Below, piece by piece: positions 1 to 13,450 of a stretch of DNA of 64,000 bases. Source of the stretch: Phalacrocorax aristotelis (Eukaryota > Chordata > Aves > Suliformes > Phalacrocoracidae); contig NC_134280.1 of assembly GCF_949628215.1 (NCBI RefSeq), positions 744,001 to 808,000 on the forward strand, in the 5' to 3' direction. The position numbers were made by a program, and so were the translations under genes. The notes beneath the pieces were generated by a model, which was given only the letters and a program-made list of their open reading frames with translations, made no database searches and was not told the origin of the DNA. Position 1 is the stretch's first letter, and each line of letters begins with the position of its first letter.

Positions 1-3000
1 CAGCGGAGGGGAGGGGGAGGTAGCTCTACCGACAGGGTCAGAGCCGGAGGAGACAGCTCAGTGCACAGGGTGAGTCTGGAGTGGATGGTTAGGTTTTTTA
101 CTTTGGGTTTCCACAGCTCCAGCATTTTTCAGTGCAGGTGTTGGAGAAGAGAGACAATCTGTCATGCTGATGATTAATAACAATTCTGCCGTGTTGGCTG
201 AATTTAGCTCAAATGCGAACATGCTGAGTCACAGCATCTTGCTAGGTACTAGGGAAGACGGTCACGCTTAATACTTGATCCATCTCTTCTTTGCACTGTA
301 GCATGTTCTGACAAGTACTGTGTATGTAGAAGAACCACATGACTTAAGGTTGGAAACAGCTCCGTGTACTCCACAGCGGTTTACTCTGTCTCTGAAGATC
401 TGTGTTTTCTGACCGCAGCGCTGGGTAGCGGTCTGTTAGCTGTGCTGGGACTGGTTGGCATCCCACAGGATGCAGGGCTTGCAGCAAGGGGGTGCACAGT
501 TCTCCAGGGCACTCTTCCGGGCTCCGGGAACTGCTGGGCCCCTCTTAGCTGGGATACAGATTTGGCTGAGGAACTCTAGCATTAATTAAAACTGGAGTCT
601 TGGCTCTCCGTGTCTATAAAGCAGGGAAAACCAGCTAAAGGATAGAAGCACAAACTCTAAAAACACCCCATGATATCCCATTTATCCCGTGTTAGGTAAA
701 GAAGATTATCCAAGCAAGCTACTGACAGGGTAAAAAAAAGTCTGCCCAGTGCTGGGACTCCTGGGCTCTCATCAATGTGCTAGCCAGGGGCATTTTAGTT
801 GGTGCTGCTCTCGTAGCTTCCTCTTGCCTATCAAAACATCCAGGGATTATTTCAAACCAAATTCACATTCATGCTCTGCTAATGAAGTATTTTTGGTCCA
901 GGCTTTGACTGAACTATTTGAAATGCTAACTCATTTTTTTTTTTTTAATTAGGTGAGTATTTGGCAAACTTCAATCAGGAAAATTGAGTGGAAAATAATC
1001 ATAAGATGTAATTTCTTATTTCTGGACTGAGGGATAAGTCATTCAGGACTGTGCTTTTCTAATGTATAATTGCTGCTGAGGGTAGTCAGGGTCCACGCTT
1101 TCAAAAATCAGCAGAAGTAGCAGTGTTCTTGGGAACTAGAGGGTGGTGCACCTGGGAGCAGAGAAGGAGAAGCTCAGTGATAGTCAGTGAGGGATTATCT
1201 GTGGTCTGTGTTAATTAACCTCATTTTCAAGTGTCTGGGCAGTCAGAGGTGAAAATCTGTTGCTGCTTTTCCCCTCAAGGTGTCCAGGCTTGGGCAGTGG
1301 GGGAGAGTTTGCAAGTGATGTACGTGAAGGTAACACCCCCCACCTCCCACGCTGTTTTTCCAGCATGTTTATTAATTGACTTTCATCTAGTACACCCATA
1401 AAATCTAATCTTCTAAAGAGATTTGGAATGCTTATATATAATCCGCTGCATTAAGGGAGTCACTGCATTTATTACTATGGAGATGGCACAAGCAGTTCTA
1501 TAGGTGAAGTTGAATTATCCATGAGTCTGGCAGATTTGCACTGTACACAGCCAGTATGGGTCTGGGGTGCTGTCATCCGAAATGGGCCTGGCCGTGTGTC
1601 AGAGCCCTAGTAAGGGGAGGCCCTGCGTGTAAGATAGATAAATAAAATGGTGCATCGGCGCACGAGTAGCGCTGTGGCTGCGCTATCCTGTCGATAGGTG
1701 GGACCACCTGTGGCTGTAGGAGGAAGGCCGGGCAAAAACCAGGGGTACTTTAGATTTGGGGGGGTTGTTGCTTTTTGTTTGGATTTCTCTTTTTTCCCCC
1801 CTGTGCAGAAGGCTTGTTTATTATGGGTTAGGAGTACGTTGCACTTTGACGGGTGTCCTGGGAACAGCTGCCTAAAGCAGCCCGTGGCCAGCAACTCATG
1901 TTAGTGTCGCTGTAGCGAAGTCACTGAAGGCTTCCTCCCACTTGTCTGTAACTTCCCTTGTGGGCCTTCTGTGCTAGAATTTTCCATGAAAAATCCATAT
2001 CAAGCCTTCCAGAATTTTTCTGTTCACCTGGACTAAACTATTTTGGTAGGGAGGGACAAGGAGCAATTCTCTTCCCTGCGGGGCGAAATGTCTGCTGTGC
2101 AACAAGATCAGCCATGGCGCAGCGGTTGGCGTTGGAGAAGGGAAACAAAGGTGTTACCGGTGCTGTTCCTTGTATGTAGAGAGAAGTTTAACTTTTTCTC
2201 AAACACATTTTTACATTTTAAAACTCAGGTTGGTGTGGGAAAAGTAAGCATTTTATCAAATGTGGAGTTAATGATGTACTGTGACAGATGCCCTCAACTG
2301 GGAACAGCACATCTGCTTTATCCCCAGTTAGAAGGAAAAAAACCACCACCCTTCCAGTGCCTGAACCAAGAAACCATGCCAAGACAGAAGCCAAAGCATG
2401 CCAGGAAAAACGAAGCACAGCCGTACGTGGTTCACGTCAGTCTCCGCCTGTTACGGTGGAAGAGGGGCTGCGAGAGGAACCTCGTGCTCATGGAGGAGAA
2501 GCTGGGACCTCGGCGCAAAGTGCAGCTTCTCACTGATAATGGGCTCGTTTCACTACCTACAGATCCTGCGTGGTGGAAAGCCGTATGAAGTCTGCCGAAG
2601 GGATCTTCCCAAGGGGTATGGGACGTGTGCTTGCTGTTCTGTACCAGCCAGACTGCTTTGAGGTCCGGGAACGTGATCCTCCTGGGGATGGTGGCCTGTA
2701 ACACGATACACCAAAGTGCCTGCCAGATCTCAGACTTGGGAGACCTAGTTTTCTAATGTGGGTTTGTTTTTTGGGTTTTTTTGGGGGGTTTGTTTTTTTA
2801 AAAAAAACTGTCCCCTTTTCCACCACAGTTGTTGCCATGTGTTGTTCTGTGTGTAGTGGAATGTGTCCCAGCAGCATGTCTAAAGCTGGGGCAGAGCATC
2901 ATGAGAGCTGGTGTACACACACCCTGTCCTCCACTCTGGCATAGCTCCTCAGGACTCTATTTATACTTACAGATCTAATAAATATCTTCGCTTGTTCTCA

Positions 3001-3357
3001 ACCAAAACGTTCCTACCTCGCATCCATGGCCAGCGGACGGTGCTGTGCAGCCCTGTCAGGCTGCGCTTTCCCCCTGCACTGGCACGAGGCAGGGTTACAC
3101 CAGAGAGGGAGGCAGGCGGCGGCTGCTGCGCTGCTGGGGGGCACAGGCCGAGCGCTCGCCGTGGGCCGAGCGTGTCCCAGACGGGGAGTGGGGAAGCACC
3201 CTGCGGCTCCCTCCCCCCCGCCGGGCGCTCGCCCGTCGGTGGGGTGTCAGCGCACACCTCAAAGCATGCTGAGGGTTTGTACCGGGGTTTTCCATCTTTG
3301 TGGACTGCACAAGCGATGAAGCAGCAGGTGATGCGAGGTGGATTTTTAAAATTGCCT
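1..3357. other. Intergenic, upstream of ACVR1C
   Basis: No gene recognised. The first 70 bases are purine-rich and end in a donor-like CACAGG|GTGAGT, so they might be the end of a non-coding exon that begins outside the window. Around 2750-2815 there is a T/G-rich low-complexity run. The open frames at 2043-2661 overlap in several frames and resemble no family known to me. Confidence 0.5.
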
Positions 3358-3418
3358 AATATTAAGGTTGGACTAGATGATCCCTGAGGTCCCTTCCAAC
3401 CTGTGATTCTGTGATTAA
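3358..3418 (+). mobile_element. CR1 3'-end fragment
   Basis: About 60 bases matching the CR1 3' terminus: GGTTGGACTAGATGATCC, then GAGGTCCCTTCCAACCTGTG and the terminal ATTCTGTG octamer repeated in part. The element is severely 5'-truncated, as most bird CR1 copies are. Confidence 0.85.
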
Positions 3419-6400
3419 TAATTACTAACTTGTCTTTCCAGCTGCAGTCCCCACCAAAACACTGACCACCTTTCCCAGTGCAACAGCTGTCACAGAAGCC
3501 CTGAACTCCTAAAATCAACAACATTCAGGTAGTAGCGTCAATTTTAGCAAGTCCGTGGGTTTGTTACTATGCTACAATCTGTTCCTTTCAAAAAACAAAA
3601 AGCTGATGCTGTGTTCAGCTTCAACACCTGTATTTTTTTTCTTGTAGGCATCTTGGAAAGCTTAATTTTTGTTTTTTGGGTGGCTTTCACAGCATATAGA
3701 AGAAGCCAGCACACTCTGACCTCATGAGGCAAGAGGAAGAGGCAGAGTGCACTGGTAGCACTGCGCTGCTGTCAGGTCAGTTCCGAAGCTAATGCTGCGC
3801 TCTGTAGTTGCATCTTCCTAATGATTTAAAAACATGGGAGTGCCTTAGTGGAGTAAGACTGCAATCTTCATCTCTTGTCAGTCTACAAGTGAGAAATGGA
3901 GATCTAACCCTGGGAGTCACTTGAGGATTTTACCTGGTTTCCATGCTTTTCTAACCATGTAACTCCGGCAAGAGCTTGTAAACGTGCTGTGACAGCTCAC
4001 CAGGGTGTGGGACATCTGAGAGCTGCACTGCTCGTCGGGCTCAGTGTGCCAGTGTGCCTTTGGTCTGGGTGTTCGTGCACGCAACCCTGGGAGCTTCATT
4101 GCCGTGGCTGGAGATCTGGTGGAAGTCACAGGTTACGGGGTTTCTCAAAGGCAACGATTATATGGGTGTCTCCGCAGCCCTGGGAAGCCCTGCTGGGCGT
4201 TCTGCGTGCTCGTTCCCGCAGCAGCCAGCCTGCGTGGCCTTGCAGGTGTCGCACTGGTTATTGAAGGATGGATGGTGTCCCGCAGCGCTGAGCCCCCGCT
4301 GGGCCCGCAGTCTGTGGGGCGGGTGCCTCGCCCCTTCGCAGGGCTGCGCCAGTGCCCGTCCTGCCCCGCTCCCCTCCGGCCCCATCCCTGCCCAGTCCTT
4401 CCCTCCGCGCCGGCCCTGGCTGTGCTGGAGCCCCGCCTGCCGCCGCTTCCACCTCCTCGTTCCCAAACTCCCCCTCTGTCCCTTCCTCGCCCGCTTGTCC
4501 CGGCGGAGGGACAGCTTCTTCTCAAGGGCAACGCCCCAGGCCGTGCCCACCTTCCTCTCACCGCTGTGAACTGCTCCTCTTCCTCTGGGGTCAGAGACAA
4601 GCTGTGCGCCAGCTGTGCTAGAAGGAGATCAGGCTCAGCTAGGCCAGGGATGTTTTTGATAGGAGATGTTAAAACCTGCAGTCAATTTCTTCTCATGGTA
4701 AAAGATCATGACACACTCGGCTGACGCTTGATGGCTGTCGCTAAGTGGATCTAAGGACTTTGTAGCACGCCGATCTCTTCCCCTATAGGTCTCTGCAGCA
4801 GTGTTCTCCATTTTTCACCATCCAAAAAACCCCAAATATTATAAATATTTCAGCTTCATGGCATAGATCTTTTTCATTCTTGGAACGTTCTCCTGGAAAA
4901 CCTGGAGCCTTAAAATGTGGCATCTACCAAAGGCGGTGGGGGATAGCGAACTGATGGATGCTAGCCAGGAATTTTATTCTAAAAATTTGCAAAAATAGCT
5001 ATTGCGTTACGTTGTGTACCTCCAATAAAGAGAACGTATGTTTAACATAAGTGTTAAAAAGAAGGAAATAGAAGGGTCTAAAAGGAAGTTTGTAAGAATT
5101 GTGGAACTGCTTGCAAAGGAAAACTTAGCATAGCTCGGTATGCAAAGAAGTTGCAAAATGAGGGGAAAATCATGCCTTTTGTCTGCCCATTTATCCTTCT
5201 CTGGTTATTTGCTGTATGTGGATCTTGCAATCTTTAATGCATGGAGTTAAAAATAGCTTAATGTTTGTCAGACGCTCGAGCTGTTTAAGAAACGTGGAAC
5301 ACAAGCAGTGGTGTTCTGTGGCAGGAGTTCAAGCACTGAACGTCCGCTTTAGACGATGCCGTGCCTAAACCCTGCAGCGGGCGATTGATACCGTGGCTAG
5401 AGTTCGAACAATTGTATTGAAAACAAGCTGGTAACTGTGACAAATTTACTATGACAAAACTCTTGTAATGAAATTCTGTGTGAATTTAAAATACATGACT
5501 ACCAAGTTCATTGGGAGAAAAAACATTAACAGTAAAAAAAAAAAAAGTGTTTTACTGTTTCTAATTGCCCACTGAAATGAGATAATCTTAAACTGTGTTT
5601 TCTCTGCAAGCACCTTTCTTAAAAATTGCCTGAGAAATGTTCTTAGTGTCTCCTGCTCTGGTTTGTGAGGATCTCGGTTACAGTGGAAGCCTTTAGGGAA
5701 AGGGCCCTTTCCTTTACTTCCTGCCCTTTGTTTCTTTGGCTGTTTCCAGCAGTTACCAGCGGATGGTTCAGTCTTCCTTTTGCTGTTCCTGGGGAATCTC
5801 TTCTCATCTCGCCCCCCCAGGAGATGGCTCTGACACGGGCCACCAGGAACTCCCCGTAGGAAGCACTGAACAAGCCCTGACGGCTCAGGCACCCCGCCCT
5901 GATCCAGAGCCCAGGACTGCTGTTATCAAAGGGGTGGGAAGAGCAAAACGGTGCGTTCTTGTCCATGCCATTATAGAAACGACTGGCGAGGGCGCCGTTT
6001 CAGGAGGTCTCTAGCAACCGTCATCCTCCGAGCAGTGCTCTCTCTGCCTCTGGTAGTTAATGGATGTCAGGTCAAGCCCTCGCTGTGTTAGGTCAGGCAC
6101 AAAGCAGAACATAAGCTAAACATCTGGCCTGGGCTTAGTTTGTGTCGTGCTTAACGCTGCAGGAGGCAACAAAGAGGAGCCCAGACCAAGCACCTGAGTC
6201 GGCAGCTTCGTCCCGCGTGGGCTCAGCCGCTGTCTCAGCGCTGGCAGCACCGCGAGGAGGAGGAAGGCAGGGGCAGGTGAGAAGGCGGCGCCGGCAGCGC
6301 TGGGATGGCGAGAGGAGGGCAGTGCCCGTGATGCCGAGAACGGAGGTAGGGAGCAGAGGTGCAGTCCCAGTGAACTGCATTTTTTAATTACACTAATGCT

Positions 6401-9400
6401 CGCTCTTAGACACTCCTTATGTCTGGATGATGCTAAAAAATTCCAAGTTCCATTGTTACCCCCCTCACCAAAAAGGCGCCTGCTTTTATTAATGTGAACT
6501 CTTCAATAGATGTGTGGGCTACTGTTTAGCAGATTTCAGAGCTGTAGAAAGCAGCCTGGCAGGGTGTGTGTGGGGGGGTGTGACTAAGGAATTGTAAAAC
6601 GGTTCTTGGAACAGTTTGGGAATTTTTCAACTCTTTCTAACTGCCATAGTCAACATAATTCTGATGGCAATTTATGGAAGGTTTCATAAGCATTTTGGGA
6701 TGAAGAGAGTGGGAGACAGACTACAAGACAGCTCTGTAGTTAGGACACTGAACTGGGATGCCGAGGACCAAGGTGAGGAGTAGTTCCTGACCTGCTGGCC
6801 ATTCTGGGATGCCCACGTACTTCGATTTGTTTTGCTTGCACAAAATTTCAGTAGGTCTTAGTTTTGTCCTGATGTGGAGCAAAACGAATTACAAAACAAA
6901 ATTCTTGTTTTCCAGCCAACCCTAGAAGTACTTCCAGTTGGCAAACGTTTTTATGGTGTTACCCATTTCCAAAGACTCTTAAATCCCCAGGATATGCTAT
7001 TTCTGTCCTACTATGAACCATGCCATGCAAGCATCTAACTTGGGAGCATGTTTGCCTCACAATAGCCTCAAAGTGTGGTGGGTTTTTTTCCACTATCCCT
7101 TGTTTTGTTGCTCTTATTTTTCACTGGCATTTGGTGTGTCAAAGGCCTGATGAGGATCAGAGACAAAGGGTGAAAGATCAGTGATCACGGATAACTGGGG
7201 GCCCAAGCCTGCAAACCATGGAATGCTCTACAGACACAGTAAGATGTGGGTGACTGGATCCCCTCTGCCCTTACGTGTGCTTTTTAGTGGTTCCTGAAGT
7301 GCTGGGCAGTTTCAACCCATGGCCCGTTAGTACGGACTTCTGCCTCAACTCAGATATTTTCAGCAGGAGCTGCTGCTAGCGCCTGCGCTAGGGATCCACG
7401 ACCGCTGGCGCTGGGAGGTGGCGGGGGGAGGCAGGGCACTCGCTGCTGTTCTTTCTCATTCTGTACTAATTAGCACAGAGAGTTCTGCTTTTGAGTTACA
7501 GAAGTCCAATTTAAATTCAGGCTATTATATTTTCTACTCCTATTGCATCTCAGAGAGTTCACCAAATTCATGGCTGTATAGTTAAGCAAAGTTGGTAATC
7601 TTTGAAAAACAAAAAAAGGCCAATGTTCGGAGCGTGAGCTTTGTGAAAAGGCATTTAAGCCTGTATGTTGTTGCTTTAGCGATGGGCTTTATTACGTATT
7701 GTAGCAACCTTAGGTACTTCCTAAACAGTAGTAGAGGTTGAGGACTGGAGGCAAACCACTACGAAGAACCAAGTGGAGAGAAGGGTTGAGGGAATCCAGT
7801 TGGGTTCTGTGGTTTGGGGTAGGTTTTTTGGTTTTAAACTCAAGTTTCAAAACAACTTTAAAATGTAAGCAGCTTGTAATTCTGTATCAATAATAGTTAT
7901 AATGACATTTATTTACATGAAACCTATTGAAGTAGGAGGTTAAGACCTGGCAGACAATTTGAAATGTGTTGTTCCAGATTTCACAGGCATCATATAATAC
8001 AAAACATGATAGCATATGAAGTGCCCAGACCATTAGTTTTTAATGGCCTAGAGGGAAACAAAAGGTCTCAAGTGTGTTTCGGTGACACACAGTATTACCA
8101 GTATTAAATCATGCGAATGGGGCCTTGTTTGAAATAGATAACGTGGACAGCGTCGCCATGTGAGGTATGAAAAGGCTGGGTAGTGCATTTGACCTGATAG
8201 GTGTGATAGAGCAATATGATTAGTGTTCTGACATGCTACTTTTATTTCATAAATATAAATGAGGGGGGGAACAGAAAAACTTGTCAGATATTTAAATATA
8301 CTGCCAATATCCATATTCTAAGTGATACGGGCTGGTTTGTGTCAACAAGCCTTAAAATTTCTGTTTTCCAATAGATGTGTATTAAGGCCCCAAATAAACT
8401 TCTCCAGCTTTGGCATGCAGGTCTCTACAACATCACTTTTCATCAACAAGTCTTCAGTCATGTGAATTATTCAGTCTATCGGTCCTTTACCCTACTAGGG
8501 TTCTCTGAAGCTTTCTAGAACTGAAATTCCAAATGATGAGGAGCCACTTCGAGTCATGTATTTATATACAGGGCTTGTGTCTCCAAAGTGGTAACTAGCT
8601 GGTGTTTAAACTTGTCTTTTATTGATGAAACATTTGTTCAAAACCATGGAACAAGTGTTGTCCGGACCGGCGGGGCAGGCTTATGCCTGTCACCAGCGTT
8701 AGAGAGGACTTTCCCACCCTGTGGTTCTCCTTCATGTCATCTCTGCAGTCAGGAGGGTCTGGCCTCCTGCCCCAGACAAGATTCTTACCTGGGACAAAAG
8801 TACTGGTTATTTTCCAGTTTGGGTGTCTGGCATATTTTCCTGAGGTCAGCAGAGATGGCGTCATTTTAGAAGAGATTTGCTGAAGTCCCTGAGTGCTGGC
8901 TGGATGCAGCCAGCCTTTGGCAAAGCGGTGGTCCCTGGTCACTGAAGGGCTTGAAATCCCTCAGGATGGGCTGCACTAATTAACAGGTGCATCGGTTTTG
9001 TCATGATATTTCTTCACTCCCAATGTTCACGATATGAATAAATCCAAAGGTTTCAAAATATCTCTCTAGATCTGTTGGTGCGGTTTGGATAGATGCAACA
9101 TATCTTCCTACTTGTTCAAACCGGTGGATGCGACATTCAGATGGATGAATTCTCTTCTGTTTTGCTTTAGTGGAAGAAGATCTTAAGTATATATATTTCA
9201 CTGAAACTTTCTTGCCTTGATGCATAATCAGTTATCTACTGTAACTTAACCAAAAAACAAAAGTCTGGTTGCTTTGCCCACCAACAACCCCCCCCCAAGT
9301 CTATGTAATATTTTAATATGTTTTTTCATGTAATTTAATTCAGCAGTGTATTAAAGCTAATCTACCGCCTCTTATGCGGGGTTCCACAGCACTGATCTTA

Positions 9401-12133
9401 TAGAGGTTACCTTGGAACAAAGCTGGTATCGCAACAGGAGAGGAAATATTCCTCGTGAACAGTTCTCCCTGGCAAATTTTTCAGCTTTTTGCATCCTTGA
9501 CTGTAGTTAGCGATAAACCCCACTACACAAGCTCTGTGAGCTCTGAGGCGCTTGGAAGGAAGATGCAGCACCCCTTCACATTCAGCAGGCTCTGATGAAG
9601 GAGGAATACTGCTGGGGGCGAGGGGCAGAGGAGGGGGCCGAGGAAGGGGCTTCTCAAACAGTTACACCCCCCATGCTCTGCCACAAAACCTGCTGCAGAG
9701 CAGTGTGGAAGGGCTGGCATGGTGGGGTGAGTCGGTGGGGCGTGCCTGGGCTATTCAGGGGTGGGTTTTGTTTTGTGTTGTTTTTTTTAAAAAATGTTTG
9801 CAGGCCATAAAGTTCCAATTTTACTGTAAGTGGGATTTCTTCTGCAAGCACTTCCTTTTAAAAATTATTTTGGTTTTAGTAATTGTCCACATGTGCCTGC
9901 TGCTCCTGATGCAAATCTGCCCATCCAGGTCTCGTCAAGATGTGAAGATAAAAATGTCCTGAAACGGAGTATATTCAGGTGAGAGAGAGTTTTCTGTGAA
10001 TCTCCTCACCCTAAAAATGTTATATTGAACTGGGGATAGGAGATTGCTGGGGAAAAGGGAAAACGTTGAGATGAGAACTGTCATAGAAAATAGGAAGCCT
10101 GGAGGCGGTAAGGGTCCGATTCATCACCTTCAATTTCAGGCAAGCTTGTGCTGCTCAAGAATTGTGTCCTGTGTTCACTCTTCCCTGAAATGACCGGGAG
10201 GGTAGCATTGCCCTGGTTAGGGGTAGGGCCTGTGAAGTCAGAACAACAGCGCTTGCGTGCATTTGCTGTTTTTCTTTCAGCTCTGCTGCTCTTCAGTTGT
10301 CCCATTGCATCAGCAGCAGCTGCTGTTCCTGCGGTGACGGACCACGTACTAGTGTGACTTCCTTTGCTGGATGCAAACAATCCCTCGGGATTTCCATGTA
10401 GACTATTGTGTCTCTATGGCAAGAGTACAAGGGTATAAAGTTAGAGATTCCTCGCAGCCTAAGTACAAAGGGAATAATCCAAACAAGGGTAAAAGTGGAT
10501 TGGATTTAAAAACTGGCATGAGACAAAGAACATCTCTCACACCACCCCGCACCCCCAAATCCCTGAGCAAACCCAAGAAACCCTCCTACACACAAACAAG
10601 GTACTCGATGAGAATGAAGCTGCTGCCCTTTATACTGACTTCTTGGGTTTACAGTAGTGGGATACCGCGTTAGCCATGTAGGTCCTCATCAGTAATAAAC
10701 CATGCACAGACTGTTTCACTGAGGTATTTGGAAAACAATCCTGTGATCTTTGTGCATCATCTCAGCCTGACGTTTTTGGTTAGATTTTGTCCAAACAAGA
10801 AATAAAGTTATTGATAGAGGTTGCCATCGGATTTATAAAGGTGAAGTCAGGTAGCACTTGGCAGCTGAATAACACACCAAAACTCTGTAGTAAGAAGCCA
10901 CTTCATACCCTTATCTTGGTGACTAAGAGTGCCACAACCAAAACCACAGCCTGGTTGCAATTAATTTAGATATAATAATATATATAAAAATTAATTTTAT
11001 TCTTTATGAGTTTCTAGAGTGCTCATGGGACACCCCCGGCTGACAGAGCTGCGGCTCTTCCTGGGGCAAATCCAGGTGGTCCCAAGGCTTTGTGCACCAG
11101 AGTTGCCGAACAGATCCCTTCTGGCTGAAGCCAGTGGTGTCGAGGACCTCTGCACAGTTTGGGGACAACCTGATTTACCCACACCTGCACGGCCAAAGCC
11201 CATTCGCTCTCCCTGTTCCTCTGTCTCTGGTGGAGACCGGCTTTTAGAGCTGATGCGGTTCTGTCACCTGCTCTAACGTGCTGCTGGGAGCTGCGTAAGG
11301 GGCGCAGGTGGGCTGCCTGCTTCCAGGGCATCCAGCCTGTGGGTGACCTTGAGCCACGCTGCTCCAGAAGAAACAGACCAGTAAAGCAAACCACGCGCGG
11401 TACGCAAGAACATCAGTGGGTGATCGGATGGGTTTCCACACACAGGGAACTCGTATGCCAGCAGTATCGGGGTCTCACTGAAATTATCTGTCCCAGTTAC
11501 ACCTGGCCACGCTGAGTATGTGTTTTTAAAGATTTCACCAGCCCTCTCCAGCATTCAGGTACCAACTGCAACGTTCTCGTCGTTGGGGAAGGGATGAGTT
11601 TGGCTCTATCGCCTGCTTGAGAGTAAGTTTACACAATTGGGTTTTCCAAAGGCTACGCGGTATAGAGGAAGGGTACATAGAGAGAAAGGCTATAGAGTAA
11701 ATCCTGAGGCTCTGCTCCATTATTACACTGGAAGGGAGAAAGTACAGAACATTCTTCCTGCTGGACCCCTTTAACTCTTAATGAAAATGGAAAATTTTAG
11801 AATAAAAGCCTTTTCCTTTTATTTATGTAGTGAGATAAAAAGTAAGTTTGGGGATGTTACTAAAATAAATTGCTAACCATTTTTAATCATTAATATTTAT
11901 TTAAAAACAGGATGGATGTTTTATTAAGAACTATTTTTTTGCAAGTATGTGCTGCAAACTTCTTTCTACAAACTTTGATTCTTGTTCTTGACAAGCATAG
12001 GAGATACTGTTTTCTTCATCACTTCTGTAAAATGTGAGCACCTGTGTTTCATAGATTTTTTTTTTACAGCTGAAGAATAGCCTTAACTACCTTAATTACA
12101 TAATTCATACATGCCTTCCTTCAAACAAAAAAG
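3419..12133. other. Intergenic, upstream of ACVR1C
   Basis: Apart from the CpG-rich patch at 4200-4575, listed separately, I see no gene, RNA gene or recognisable repeat. The sequence is ordinary AT-leaning vertebrate DNA with short unrelated open frames. A smaller GC-rich patch lies at about 6180-6340. Unidentified cis-regulatory elements for ACVR1C could lie here, but nothing marks them by eye. Confidence 0.5.
4200..4575. promoter_or_regulatory. Orphan CpG-rich island, function unknown
   Basis: About 370 bases with roughly 30 CpG dinucleotides by eye count, in C-rich sequence of roughly two-thirds G+C, set in AT-leaning DNA. No known exon accompanies it. The long overlapping frames on both strands here (for example 4044-4724 on the + strand) are explained by the low stop-codon frequency of GC-rich DNA. 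It could be a distal enhancer or the promoter of an unannotated non-coding transcript. Confidence 0.4.
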
Positions 12134-12438
12134 GGGGCTGTAGTGAGGTGGGGCTTGGTCTCTTCTCCCACGTAACAAGCGATAGGAGGAGGGGAAACGG
12201 CCTCAAGCTGCATCAGGGGAGGTTTAGGTTGGATATCAGGAAACATTTCTTTATCGAAAGGGTTGTCAAGCACTGGCACAGGCTGCCCAGGGAAGTGGGG
12301 GAGTCACTGTCCCTGGGGGTATTTAAAAGCTGTGTAGATGTGGTGCTTGGGGATGTGGTTTAGGGGTGGGCTTGGCAGGGCTGGGTTAATGGTGGTGATC
12401 TTAAAGGTCTTTTCCAACCGAAGCGATTCTGTGATTCA
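12134..12438 (+). mobile_element. CR1 retrotransposon, 5'-truncated
   Basis: About 300 bases of the CR1 3' region: GGTTTAGGTTGGATATCAGG, AAACATTTCTTTATCGAAAG, the CACTGGCACAGGCTGCCCAG block, then CTTAAAGGTCTTTTCCAACC and the terminal ATTCTGTG octamer. Sense orientation with respect to ACVR1C. No intact reading frame remains. Confidence 0.93.
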
Positions 12439-12797
12439 CTGGGCAAATAAAATTATTTGTAAGTCTTCAAAAGCAAAAAAGAAAACATGGATTTGGCAAG
12501 AACCGGTGTTATGTTTGTCTGATTTTTTTGTCAAATGAGCAGTAGCTAGATGTTGGTGAGGATTTTGTCATTCCTTCATGGCATTCCCACGAGCAAGCTA
12601 GGATCTATGTGAAAGTAACATAGGGCTTAACAGGTATTTGGCAAACTAGTCAGAGAGCGGTTACTAACTCTATGGTTTCAGAAGGGAAGGAGTTGCAAAT
12701 TTTTCCTCTATTTTATTGCTTTAACACCCAAACCTGCTTTTTTTTTTTTTTTGATTAGAACTTGGTGTGTATTTTCTATTCACTTTCCATTACTTAT

Positions 12798-13347
12798 TGT
12801 GCTGGTTCTGGCTGGGGTAGAGTTAATTTCCTTCATGGTAGCTAGTGTGGGGCTGTGGCTTGGGTTTGGGCTGGAAACAGTGTTGGTAACACAGGGATGT
12901 GTTAGTTATTGCTGAGCTGTGCTTGCACAGCCTCGAGGGCTGTTCTGCTCCTCACCCTGCCTGGCCAGCAAGGGGCTGGGGGGGCACAGGGAGCTGGGAG
13001 GGGCATGGCCCCCACTGACCCCAGCGATGTCCCACACCGTATGGCATTGAAGGAAGGGGGGGGACATTGGCAGGGATGGCGTTTGCTGTCCCCAGCCACT
13101 GTTGGGCGCGATGGAGTCCTGCTGCCCTGGGGATGGCTGAGCACCCCTGCCTGAGGGGAGGAGGGGAAGGGATTCCTTGGTTTGCTGTGCTTGTGTGCGC
13201 GGCTTTTGCTTTACCTGTTACGCTGTCTTTGTCTCAGCCCACGAGTTTTCTCACTTACCCTTCTGATTCTCTCCCCCGTCCTGCCGAGGGTGAGGAGAGC
13301 GAGGGGCTGCGTGGGGTTGAGTTGCTGGTTGGGGTTAGACCATGACT
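12798..13347 (+). mobile_element. Solo LTR of an avian endogenous retrovirus
   Basis: About 550 bases beginning TGTGCTGGTTCTGGCTGGGG and ending near TTGGGGTTAGACCATGACT. I recognise it as an LTR type common in bird genomes, with the typical CACGAGTTTTCTCACTTACC block near its 3' end. Flanking bases CTTAT (12793-12797) and TTTAT (13348-13352) may be a decayed 5-bp target duplication, the length expected for an ERVL-like element. No gag, pol or env sequence is next to it, so it is a solo LTR left by recombination. I see no TATA-like box or intact polyadenylation hexamer, so it is probably inactive. The family name is not certain. Confidence 0.75.
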
Positions 13348-13389
13348 TTTATAAAGCCATTTATAAAAAAATTCATAAAGACATGTATG

Positions 13390-13414
13390 TATGTCTTGGT
13401 TAGACCAAGACATA
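13390..13414. repeat. Perfect inverted repeat (hairpin)
   Basis: Ten-base arms TATGTCTTGG and CCAAGACATA around a five-base loop TTAGA, about 40 bases after the LTR. There is no known function. It could be a remnant of a small transposon end or a by-product of replication slippage. Confidence 0.6.
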
Positions 13415-13450
13415 TTATAAAGGTGTATAATATGCTGCTGTGTTATATTT

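Noticed and set aside
2043-2588. 181-residue + strand frame in the upstream region
   Set aside because: Several overlapping frames are open here in both directions, there is no recognisable domain, and nothing suggests a promoter. Probably chance.
13390-13414. A microRNA precursor
   Set aside because: The arms are only ten bases and do not extend. A microRNA hairpin needs about 22 paired bases per arm.
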